Source: Alcaligenes parafaecalis (GTDB lineage Bacteria; Pseudomonadota; Gammaproteobacteria; Burkholderiales; Burkholderiaceae_B). Taken from it: a stretch of 64,000 nucleotides of DNA. The DNA lies in assembly GCF_026344135.1 (NCBI RefSeq), contig NZ_JAPKNA010000001.1, forward strand, positions 1,178,001-1,242,000. Direction: 5' to 3'. Positions 57,695 to 64,000 of this stretch are shown in pieces; positions within the stretch are counted from its first letter, which is position 1, and the number at the start of each line of letters is the position of its first letter. Under the pieces are notes generated by a model. The model had not been told where the DNA came from. It saw only the letters and a program-made list of their open reading frames with translations, and searched no databases. The position numbers were made by a program, and so were the translations under genes.

Positions 57695-59182
57695 TTAGGC
57701 CAGCAAAGTGGTTTGACCCACCAGCGCTGGATCGCGGGCGTCCGGATTCTTGAGAGGCACAACAGGGTTGATACCTTTCTCACCTGCACGAATGGTCAGG
57801 AACACGTTCCAGGACATCAGCAAGATACCGGCCACAAAGAAGGCGCCGCCCAAAGCACGGATTGCGTAGAAGGGGTACGTAGCCTTCACGACTTCCACGA
57901 AGCTGTAGGTCAAGGTGCCATCAATACCGGTAGCACGCCACATCAGACCTTGCATCACACCGGCAATCCACATCGCGGCGATATACAGCACCACGCCAAG
58001 GGTAGCCAGCCAGAAGTGCAGGTCGATCAAACGTGGACGGGCCATTTCCGTACGGCCGTACAGACGTGGGATCAGGTAGTACAGAGAACCGAAGGTAATC
58101 ATGGCAACCCAGCCCAGCGCACCGGAGTGCACGTGACCAATGGTCCAGTCGGTGTAGTGCGACAGTGCGTTCACTGTACGGATGGCCATCATGGAGCCTT
58201 CAAAGGTAGACATACCGTAGAAGGACAGCGCCACCACCATGAACTTCAGGATCGCGTCAGTACGCAGCTTGTGCCAGGCACCCGACATCGTCATGATCCC
58301 GTTGATCATGCCACCCCAGGAAGGAGCCAGCAGAATCAGGGAGAAGGTCATGCCCAGGGACTGGGTCCAGTCTGGCAAGGAGGTGTACAGCAAGTGGTGA
58401 GGACCGGCCCACATGTACGTAAAGCCCAGCGCCCAGAAGTGAACGATGGAAAGACGGTACGAGTAGATAGGACGGTTGGCCTGTTTGGGGATGAAGTAGT
58501 ACATCATGCCCAGGAACGAGGTCGTCAGGAAAAAGCCCACGGCGTTATGGCCGTACCACCACTGCACCATGGCGTCCTGAACACCCGCGTAAGCCGAGTA
58601 GGACTTCATGAAGCTGACGGGCAGTTCCAGGTTATTGAAAATGTGCAGTACAGCGATGGTGACGATGTACGAGCCAAAGAACCAGTTGGCCACATAGATG
58701 TGACGCACGCGGCGCTTGACGATCGTGCCAAAGAACACAATGGCGTATGCCACCCAGACCAATGTGATCAGGATGTCGATGGGCCATTCCAGTTCGGCGT
58801 ACTCTTTGGAGCTGGTGTAGCCCATAGGCAGCGTGATGACAGCGGCTACCAGCACGGCTTGCCAACCCCAGAAGGTGAAGGCTGCCAGCTTGTCGCTGAA
58901 CAAACGGGCCTGACAGGTACGCTGCACCACATAGTAGGATGTCGCGAACAAGCCGGTGCCACCAAAGGCAAAAATCACAGCGTTAGTGTGCAGTGGACGC
59001 AAACGTCCAAAACTAAGCCACGGTGTGTCGAAATTGAGTTCTGGCCAAATCAACTGCAAGGCAATAAAGAGGCCTATTGCCATGCCGATGACGCCCCAAA
59101 ATACGGTCATGATGGCGAACTGCCTCACAATCCCGTAATTGAAGACTTCGGCGTTATTTCCGACTGCATCGGAAGTGCCCAT
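57695..59182 (-). CDS. ccoN: cbb3 oxidase catalytic subunit I
   Basis: CcoN is the oxygen-reducing subunit with hemes b and b3 and copper B. The 495-residue protein has about twelve membrane segments and the catalytic histidine patches WWYGHNAVGFFLT and SHYTDWTIGHVHSGALGW. It heads ccoNOQP-ccoG-ccoH. A perfect Fnr box lies upstream at 59258-59271. Confidence 0.98.
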   Translation of the reverse strand: MGTSDAVGNNAEVFNYGIVRQFAIMTVFWGVIGMAIGLFIALQLIWPELNFDTPWLSFGRLRPLHTNAVIFAFGGTGLFATSYYVVQRTCQARLFSDKLAAFTFWGWQAVLVAAVITLPMGYTSSKEYAELEWPIDILITLVWVAYAIVFFGTIVKRRVRHIYVANWFFGSYIVTIAVLHIFNNLELPVSFMKSYSAYAGVQDAMVQWWYGHNAVGFFLTTSFLGMMYYFIPKQANRPIYSYRLSIVHFWALGFTYMWAGPHHLLYTSLPDWTQSLGMTFSLILLAPSWGGMINGIMTMSGAWHKLRTDAILKFMVVALSFYGMSTFEGSMMAIRTVNALSHYTDWTIGHVHSGALGWVAMITFGSLYYLIPRLYGRTEMARPRLIDLHFWLATLGVVLYIAAMWIAGVMQGLMWRATGIDGTLTYSFVEVVKATYPFYAIRALGGAFFVAGILLMSWNVFLTIRAGEKGINPVVPLKNPDARDPALVGQTTLLA

Positions 59183-59257
59183 TTGCTTCCCCTAAACAAA
59201 CATTGTTAATACAAGCGACAACAAGCTACATCATCCAGCAAGTCGGTAATTCGCTAC

Positions 59258-59271
59258 TTGATGCTTATCAA
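59258..59271. promoter_or_regulatory. Perfect Fnr box upstream of ccoN
   Basis: TTGAT-GCTT-ATCAA matches the Fnr consensus at all ten positions. It is centred 82 nt before the ccoN start codon; a hexamer GATGAT sits where the -10 box would be for an Fnr-activated promoter centred at -41.5. This would raise ccoNOQP when oxygen is low. Confidence 0.8.
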
Positions 59272-59363
59272 AAAACTTCGGAAAGCACGCACTCGCGCGT
59301 GTTTCCGCCCCGCAGACTGTGTGTCGCCGACCATTTGCAGGGCTAAAAACCAATCAGTAGGTA

Positions 59364-59549
59364 TCAGGTATCGGGCGGACGCTTTACACCCGACAGGCTG
59401 GCCGTGGAGTCATCATCAAGCAAGATGGAATCAGCCGCATTGCCCGTATCTTCAAACTGACCGGCAAAAATAGCCCACCAGAATGCGATGCCGATGACAA
59501 CGACCAGGAAAATGGAGATGGGGATCAGGACCAGCAGGGAGCCGAACAT
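59364..59549 (-). CDS. ccoS: cbb3 oxidase maturation protein CcoS
   Basis: This 61-residue protein begins MFGSLLVLIPISIFLVVV and has the CcoS pattern of a single membrane segment followed by AFWWAIFAGQFEDTG and an acidic ILLDDD. CcoS is needed to fit cofactors into cbb3 oxidase. The start is one base after the stop of the ccoI-like gene (TGA-T-ATG), so the two are cotranscribed. Confidence 0.92.
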   Translation of the reverse strand: MFGSLLVLIPISIFLVVVIGIAFWWAIFAGQFEDTGNAADSILLDDDSTASLSGVKRPPDT

Positions 59550-59550
59550 A

Positions 59551-60519
59551 TCAGCCCTGCCTTGCTGCTGGACCGGTCCATTGCGCCGGCACCTCGCGGG
59601 TGCGGCTGCGATAGATGCGCCAGGAGTTGGCCGCAACGGCCAAAGAGGACACCAGCATGCTGACCGCGGCCAACCAAGGGGCCACAATACCCAAGGCAGC
59701 CAACGGAGTCATGAGCAAATGCCAGACAATCGAACCGTACAAGTTCTGGCGAGCGATGCGGCCGGTTTGCTGGGTCAATTGAACAACTTCAAATTCGTTC
59801 TTGGCGGGTCGTGCCAGTAGACCGGCATGGGCCGACGCCACGGCCGAGGGCACCGACATGGACATGGCACAGGGACAGCTCATGACCAGCATGGCGACCA
59901 CGACGGGGACCACATGCGAAGGGTCCATCCAGTACCAGACCAGACCAAAGGCGGCAGCCAGCACCAACTGAATACTGACGAACCAAAATGCCAGCGTATT
60001 GGAATGACCTGTCACGGACTGGCGAAAGCGCTCGATCAGATCATGGGAAGCGGATTGCGTAACCGACTGGCGCGCACAAAGCTCCAGATAACGAGCGGTC
60101 AGCAAAAAGGCCACGAACATCGTGACCGAGTCGTAATAGACCTCGCCTTGCTGGGTCCAGGTGTTATAGACGCTGGGCAGGAAGGCGCCAACAATACCCA
60201 AGGCCACCGGCACATCCATGCCAACGCGACCTTCGGACAGGCTTTTGACAGCCCCTTTCAGAATAGGCCAAGCACAGTACAGGACAACAGGCATGGTCAG
60301 GCACAGGCCTGCCCAGTTCATGAGCACGATGACTTGCGAGAGGGATTCAATGTCTTCAGGCCGGGTGCTGAAGGAGCGCATATAACCGGGGAAAGCAAAC
60401 ATCATCACCTGCATGGCCGCCAGCCATGCTAGGCCCAAACGGGCTAAGGTGTGCCGCCGACGCGACCGCTGCTCATCAGTGAGGGGCTTGGGAAGAGAAA
60501 AAATCGAATATGCGCGCAT
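59551..60519 (-). CDS. CcoI-like membrane protein lacking the P-type ATPase catalytic domains
   Basis: This 322-residue protein aligns by eye with CcoI/FixI copper ATPases only in its membrane parts: GRVGMDVPVALGIVGAFL, the CPC motif C215-P-C217 in VMSCPCAMSMSVPSAVASAHAG, and the C-terminal segments RQNLYGSIVWHLLMTPLAA. The actuator domain (TGES) and the phosphorylation and nucleotide domains (DKTGT, GDGxND) are absent, as are N-terminal metal domains. The usual YN pair in the seventh segment is WH here. The frame is uninterrupted and ccoS follows normally, so this is unlikely to be an accident. It may be a copper channel, chaperone or assembly scaffold. The ATG at 60519 is used; an upstream GTG at 60537 is possible. 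Confidence 0.85.
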   Translation of the reverse strand: MRAYSIFSLPKPLTDEQRSRRRHTLARLGLAWLAAMQVMMFAFPGYMRSFSTRPEDIESLSQVIVLMNWAGLCLTMPVVLYCAWPILKGAVKSLSEGRVGMDVPVALGIVGAFLPSVYNTWTQQGEVYYDSVTMFVAFLLTARYLELCARQSVTQSASHDLIERFRQSVTGHSNTLAFWFVSIQLVLAAAFGLVWYWMDPSHVVPVVVAMLVMSCPCAMSMSVPSAVASAHAGLLARPAKNEFEVVQLTQQTGRIARQNLYGSIVWHLLMTPLAALGIVAPWLAAVSMLVSSLAVAANSWRIYRSRTREVPAQWTGPAARQG

Positions 60520-60525
60520 GGAAGG

Positions 60526-60531
60526 ACTATA
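60526..60531 (-). promoter_or_regulatory. Probable -10 box of the ccoI-like gene
   Basis: TATAGT on the minus strand matches TATAAT at 5 of 6 positions. With the Fnr box centred 41.5 bases before +1, transcription would start at about 60519, which is the A of the ATG. The mRNA could thus be leaderless. Confidence 0.55.
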
Positions 60532-60553
60532 AGCCACTGATATTTCTTCATTC

Positions 60554-60567
60554 TTGATTTAAATCAA
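60554..60567. promoter_or_regulatory. Perfect palindromic Fnr box shared by ccoI-like gene and candidate sRNA
   Basis: TTGAT-TTAA-ATCAA is a full palindrome matching the Fnr consensus at all ten positions. Its centre is 41.5 bases from the ccoI-like ATG on the minus strand and the same distance from the inferred sRNA start on the plus strand. It is therefore placed for activation in both directions. Confidence 0.85.
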
Positions 60568-60599
60568 TACGACTTTGCTTCGATCCTATATCGTTGTCC

Positions 60600-60686
60600 T
60601 TATGCATCTTGTTCAGGCCGTTACCCCCCCAACACGGCGCTAACTGTTCAATGCTTTCAAGGCTGCTCATTGGCAGCCTTTTTTTT
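60600..60686 (+). ncRNA. Candidate Fnr-activated small RNA with a C-rich loop
   Basis: On the plus strand the perfect Fnr box is followed at the right distance by a -10-like hexamer (TATCGT at 60589-60594, or TATATC at 60587-60592). A stretch of about 87 nt without a coding frame follows and ends in a strong intrinsic terminator. Near its middle, GCCG (60617-60620) and CGGC (60635-60638) enclose a 14-nt loop TTACCCCCCCAACA. A C7 loop is complementary to ribosome binding sites, as in known C-rich regulatory RNAs. Fnr-induced sRNAs (FnrS, AniS) are known in other groups. Existence and start are inferred. Confidence 0.6.
60659..60686 (+). terminator. Strong intrinsic terminator in the ccoI-aceA gap
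   Basis: AAGGCTGC and GCAGCCTT form an 8-bp stem with a TCATTG loop, followed by a run of eight T. No annotated gene on the plus strand needs it, which supports a small transcript upstream. Confidence 0.9.
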
Positions 60687-61036
60687 ATTCCCTACCCGCA
60701 AGGTTGGACAAGAATTCCGCACCCAACAATCCCCCCTTGCGCGGCCAAAGTCTACCACGCCTTTTCCCTATGAGAATGCCTTGATTATCAAGACTTTTCA
60801 TACCGAAATTACATGACCCTGAGAATGCAAATCAATTCATGAAAAGTTGAACCTTGAATATAAAAAGGGGTAACTCTCGCCGCCCGCTTTGGACGCCTTC
60901 CCGAGCTTGTTTTCAGGCGCAATAAACAGCCTTTTTGAGGCCTATTCAAACCCGGTTTTACAAATATCAAGCCTTCAAATTTGATATTTTAAATATGTAG
61001 CTTTTAAGCAAAAGAATTAGAGACTCAAACAAAAAA

Positions 61037-61069
61037 GCAGCCCACCGACTGGAGCGTACGGTGGGCTGC
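61037..61069 (-). terminator. Terminator of aceA
   Basis: GCAGCCCACCG and CGGTGGGCTGC form an 11-bp stem, followed on the minus strand by TTTTTT. It lies 42 nt beyond the aceA stop. Confidence 0.92.
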
Positions 61070-61110
61070 CTGCAACCAGGAAAGGGGCTATCTACCCTTC
61101 CCTGTCCTGC

Positions 61111-62418
61111 TTATGCCTCGGACGGTGCAAACTGCTCGGCTTCTGTCGAGCCAGCCAATGCGGTTGTCGAAGACTTACCGGCTTCAACTGTCTGTGTGAC
61201 AGCGTCAAAGTAGCCTGTACCCACTTCGCGCTGGTGCTTCACAGCGGTAAAGCCCAGTGGTGCAGCGGCGAACTCTTTTTCCTGCAACTGAACGAAGGCG
61301 CTCATCTGGTTGCGAGCGTAGCCGTGAGCCAGCTCGAACATGCCGTAGTTCAGTGCGTGGAAGCCAGCCAGGGTGATGAACTGGAACTTGTAGCCCATGG
61401 CACCGAGCTCACGCTGGAACTTGGCAATCGTGGCGTCGTCCAGGTTCTTCTTCCAGTTGAACGAAGGCGAGCAGTTGTAGGACAACATCTTCCCTGGGAA
61501 CTGGCGGTGAATGGCTTCGGCAAAACGGCGGGCGTATTCCAGATCCGGCGTGGAAGTTTCGCACCAGACCAAATCGGCGTAAGGAGCATAGGCCAGACCA
61601 CGAGCAATGGCTTGATCCAGACCAGCCCGGGTACGGTAGAAACCTTCAACCGTACGCTCGTCCAGAATGAAAGGACGGTCGTATTCGTCGACATCGCTGG
61701 TGATCAGGTCAGCAGCATCTGCGTCGGTACGAGCAACCAGAATCGTCGGCACGTCCAGAACGTCAGCCGCCAGACGCGCAGCCACCAGCTTGGAGACGGC
61801 TTCACGTGTAGGCACCAGTACCTTGCCACCCAAGTGACCACACTTCTTGGCCGATGCCAGTTGGTCTTCAAAGTGAACGCCTGCGGCGCCAGCCACAATC
61901 ATGGCTTTCATCAGTTCAAATGCGTTCAGCACACCACCGAAACCGGCTTCCGCGTCGGCCACGATAGGAGCGAAGTAATCCACGTAGCCTTCGTCGCCTG
62001 GGTTCACCCCTTCCATCCACTGGATCTGATCACAGCGGGCCAGGGAGTTGTTGATGCGACGCACCACGGATGGCACCGAGTTAACGGGATACAGCGATTG
62101 GTCAGGGTACATTTCGCCAGCGCTGTTGGCGTCGCCCGCCACTTGCCAGCCCGACAAGTAAATCGCTTTCAAACCAGCCTTGACCTGTTGCATGGCCTGG
62201 TTACCCGTCAGGGCGCCCAGTGCATTCACAAAGGGTTCCTGATTGATGGATTGCCACAGACGCTCAGCGCCACGGCGAGCCAGAGTGTGCTCCTCGACCA
62301 GAGAACCACGCAAACGAATCACTTCCTCAGCGGTGTAACCACGCTTGATCCCTTGCCAGCGTGGATCTTCTGCCCAGCGTTTTTGCAAATTGCGGATCTC
62401 AGTTTCTCGAGCATTCAT
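61111..62418 (-). CDS. aceA: Isocitrate lyase
   Basis: AceA splits isocitrate into succinate and glyoxylate, opening the glyoxylate bypass for growth on acetate or fatty acids. The 435-residue protein has the catalytic KKCGHLGG motif and the substrate-site stretches CDQIQWMEGVNP and LSYNCSPSFNWKKN. It has a good ribosome binding site (AGGAG). It stands alone, with no aceB or aceK nearby. Confidence 0.97.
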   Translation of the reverse strand: MNARETEIRNLQKRWAEDPRWQGIKRGYTAEEVIRLRGSLVEEHTLARRGAERLWQSINQEPFVNALGALTGNQAMQQVKAGLKAIYLSGWQVAGDANSAGEMYPDQSLYPVNSVPSVVRRINNSLARCDQIQWMEGVNPGDEGYVDYFAPIVADAEAGFGGVLNAFELMKAMIVAGAAGVHFEDQLASAKKCGHLGGKVLVPTREAVSKLVAARLAADVLDVPTILVARTDADAADLITSDVDEYDRPFILDERTVEGFYRTRAGLDQAIARGLAYAPYADLVWCETSTPDLEYARRFAEAIHRQFPGKMLSYNCSPSFNWKKNLDDATIAKFQRELGAMGYKFQFITLAGFHALNYGMFELAHGYARNQMSAFVQLQEKEFAAAPLGFTAVKHQREVGTGYFDAVTQTVEAGKSSTTALAGSTEAEQFAPSEA

Positions 62419-62726
62419 GATGGACTCCTAAGATGGATTTAACAGTGAACAAGATGACTACAGTCTACCCAAATGCTGCACCGCACCCATGTTTTCTATC
62501 TTATATAAGAGTAATTATTTTTTTATTTAAAATCATATAGATAAATAATTAATTTCGAGATATGAAACGACTTACCTGTTAGTGAAATGAAAAACTGTGC
62601 GGCGCGACAGCCGTTTTTTGCATACTGAGACAAGGATTTCACAATGTGGGATAATCGCCTTTATACCGCCCGGTGGGCGCCTGCTCGCTGCACCGGTTTC
62701 CTGTTTTATTTCTGCAGCACCCGCCA
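62419..62726. other. Divergent control region between aceA and queF
   Basis: This 308-bp spacer holds no gene. It is very AT-rich in 62500-62570 and contains a perfect 12-bp palindrome TCTTATATAAGA (62499-62510), about 80 bp upstream of aceA, a possible operator. A weak stem CGGC/GCCG followed by six T (62600-62619) lies before queF and could attenuate it. I do not see a preQ1 riboswitch. Confidence 0.5.
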
Positions 62727-63554
62727 ATGAGCAACACCTCCCCTCTGAAAGACTCGCCTCTTGGGCACGATGTGGTTTATCCCACACAGTACGACCCCAG
62801 TGTCCTGTTTGGCATTGAGCGCTCCCTGAACCGCCAGGCGCTTCACGTTCCCGAGCAATGGCATGGCGCCGATATCTGGAACGGTTACGAGATCTCCTGG
62901 CTCAATCCCAAAGGCAAACCTGTGGTTGCCCTGGCCCGGTTCGTGATTCCCTGGAATAGCCCACGCATCATCGAGTCCAAATCCTTCAAGCTCTATCTGA
63001 ATTCGTTCAACGATGAAGTCGTGGAAGACTGGAATAGCCTTGTTCAGCGCATGGAGCAGGACTTAAGCGCCGTGGCAGGCGCAGCCGTTCATGTGACACT
63101 GCTCCCTCTTGGCGCCTTGAATGGCCAGCCCATTGCCCAATTGGAAGGCCATTGCATTGATGAGCTGGATATCAGCATTCAGGACTACACGCCTCAAAGC
63201 GGGCTGCTGACATGCCTGCCAAACGCTCCCATCGTGACCGAGTCCCTGGTCTCTGACCTGCTCAAGTCCAATTGCCCGGTAACTGGCCAGCCAGATTGGG
63301 GTAGCGTGCAAGTGCGTTACACCGGCCCACAGATCGACCCAGCGTCCTTGCTGCGTTACATCGTCTCCCTGCGCCGCCATACCGAGTTCCACGAACATTG
63401 TGTGGAGCGCCTTTTTAGCGATATTCAGCAAAGCTGTCAGCCCGAGCGTTTGCTGGTGTACGCCCGTTATACCCGCCGTGGCGGCCTAGACATCAACCCC
63501 TGGCGTAGCAGCCATGCTGATAGCGTTGAAGAGCCACGACTGGCTCGTCAATAA
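62727..63554 (+). CDS. queF: NADPH-dependent 7-cyano-7-deazaguanine reductase
   Basis: QueF reduces preQ0 to preQ1 in queuosine synthesis. The 275-residue protein is the long (tandem T-fold, YqfB/E. coli-like) form. It has the QueF motif ESKSFKLYLNSFN and the nucleophile cysteine in SNCPVTGQPDW. The ATG at 62727 gives the family N-terminus. A strong terminator follows. Confidence 0.96.
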   Translation: MSNTSPLKDSPLGHDVVYPTQYDPSVLFGIERSLNRQALHVPEQWHGADIWNGYEISWLNPKGKPVVALARFVIPWNSPRIIESKSFKLYLNSFNDEVVEDWNSLVQRMEQDLSAVAGAAVHVTLLPLGALNGQPIAQLEGHCIDELDISIQDYTPQSGLLTCLPNAPIVTESLVSDLLKSNCPVTGQPDWGSVQVRYTGPQIDPASLLRYIVSLRRHTEFHEHCVERLFSDIQQSCQPERLLVYARYTRRGGLDINPWRSSHADSVEEPRLARQ

Positions 63555-63644
63555 TCTCTATATAGTTGGGCTCAGAAAAAGTAGAAAAGCCGGACACTTT
63601 TCTGCGACTACAGCATCAAGCTCTGTCTTGGCACAGGGCAAGAA

Positions 63645-63679
63645 AAAACCCCAAAAACACAGTACGTTTTTGGGGTTTT
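63645..63679. terminator. Bidirectional terminator after queF
   Basis: AAAACCCCAAAAAC and GTTTTTGGGGTTTT form a 14-bp stem with an ACAGTAC loop. It separates queF from the converging transporter gene. Confidence 0.9.
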
Positions 63680-63722
63680 CTTTTAAAGCTGTTTGAGGCA
63701 GCTATTCCTCTCACTCAGCGAA

Positions 63723-64000
63723 TCAGGATTTGCTGGCACGACTTACCGTAGAAGCCACATACACGGCCAAACCGGCCGCAGTCCAATATCCAATGGCCGC
63801 TCCGTACCAGGGAGCCTGGGTCAAACCCACGTCCAGCAGCAAACCAAAGCCGACTGGCGCCATGGACGAACCCACATCCATCCCCGAATACACCAGGCCA
63901 TACACCGCCCCGGTCGAACCTTTAGGGGTGACGCGGCGGATCAGCATATCGCGCGATGGCGAGGCAATACCGGAACAAAAGCCCGCCGCCCCCACCACAA
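63723..64000 (-). CDS. MFS transporter, C-terminal part (cut by the window edge)
   Basis: The last 91 or so residues of a major facilitator protein are visible, with two to three membrane segments. The MFS-like pattern PKGSTGAVYGLVYSGMDVGSSMAPVGFGLLLD corresponds to the tenth and eleventh helices. The start lies beyond the right edge. The substrate cannot be inferred. Confidence 0.82.
   Translation of the reverse strand, partial: VVGAAGFCSGIASPSRDMLIRRVTPKGSTGAVYGLVYSGMDVGSSMAPVGFGLLLDVGLTQAPWYGAAIGYWTAAGLAVYVASTVSRASKS

Larger units (their letters stand above)
60520..61030. other. Gene-free region between ccoI-like and aceA genes
   Basis: About 510 bp without a protein-coding gene I can support. 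It contains the shared Fnr box (60554-60567), the candidate small RNA and its terminator (60600-60686), and an AT-rich stretch with a 9-bp inverted repeat, AAATATCAA/TTGATATTT (60962-60989, 10-nt loop). I see nothing recognisable in 60690-60960. Confidence 0.6.

Noticed and set aside
57617..59209. A 530-codon open frame on the plus strand opposite ccoN and ccoO
   Set aside because: It mirrors the oxidase genes, is full of His and Gln as reverse frames often are in this genome, and has no family pattern.
62600..62619. A possible terminator or riboswitch upstream of queF
   Set aside because: The stem is only four base pairs and I see no preQ1 aptamer pattern, so it is mentioned only as a weak attenuator in the spacer entry.

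Overview
This 64 kb window is chromosomal DNA of an aerobic, oxidase-rich betaproteobacterium. The protein sequences and gene neighbourhoods (ispG-RodZ-like-rlmN, parE-parC, the cbb3 oxidase cluster with a short FixH, the Fnr form, urate hydroxylase PuuD) point to the Alcaligenaceae. Alcaligenes is my best guess, made by recognition and not by a database search. Most of the window is core genome. I see no insertion sequence, prophage, integrase, CRISPR array, tRNA or rRNA gene.

Layout. 1-3.1 kb: an isoprenoid, cell-shape and RNA-methylation operon on the minus strand (ispG, cut by the window edge, a short RodZ-like protein, rlmN), then ndk. 3.3-8.3 kb: valS, then a LysR regulator divergent from a DMT exporter. 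8.4-13.1 kb: translation genes on the minus strand (alaS, tusA-like, rpsP-rimM-trmD). 13.4-17.0 kb: a urate-to-allantoate module (puuE, an FCD-type GntR regulator, uraH, puuD) with a candidate operator. 17.1-20.6 kb: an orphan, tightly overlapped four-gene set resembling type IVb pilus accessory proteins, with no secretin barrel, ATPase or pilin. 20.7-24.3 kb: an orphan sugar-type binding protein, D-amino acid dehydrogenase and a ferredoxin-type reductase. 24.4-32.1 kb: parC, parE, trxA, rho and gdhA. 32.1-41.4 kb: an accessory catabolic cluster with a Rieske dioxygenase alpha/beta pair, a flavin reductase, a peptide-type ABC importer and a divergent V4R plus GntR pair. 41.5-53.7 kb: a carbenicillinase-like class A beta-lactamase, yhdP-like, glnE, queH, clpB and fnr. 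53.9-60.5 kb: the full cbb3 oxidase set (ccoNOQP, ccoG, ccoH, ccoS and an unusual ccoI-like gene). 61.1-64 kb: aceA, queF and the end of an MFS transporter.

How the genes work together. The strongest theme is oxygen-responsive respiration. Fnr is encoded beside the cbb3 genes, and three sites matching TTGAT-N4-ATCAA (two perfect, one 9 of 10) lie before fnr, ccoN and ccoI. The site before ccoI is a perfect palindrome placed symmetrically between two divergent promoters. One fires into ccoI, apparently at or next to its start codon. The other fires into a gene-free stretch that ends in a strong intrinsic terminator and presents a C7 loop. I read this as a candidate Fnr-activated small RNA of about 87 nt. 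The ccoI gene is itself odd: its membrane segments and CPC motif remain, but the actuator and the ATP-binding/phosphorylation domains are missing. These two observations are the best candidates for undescribed biology in the window.
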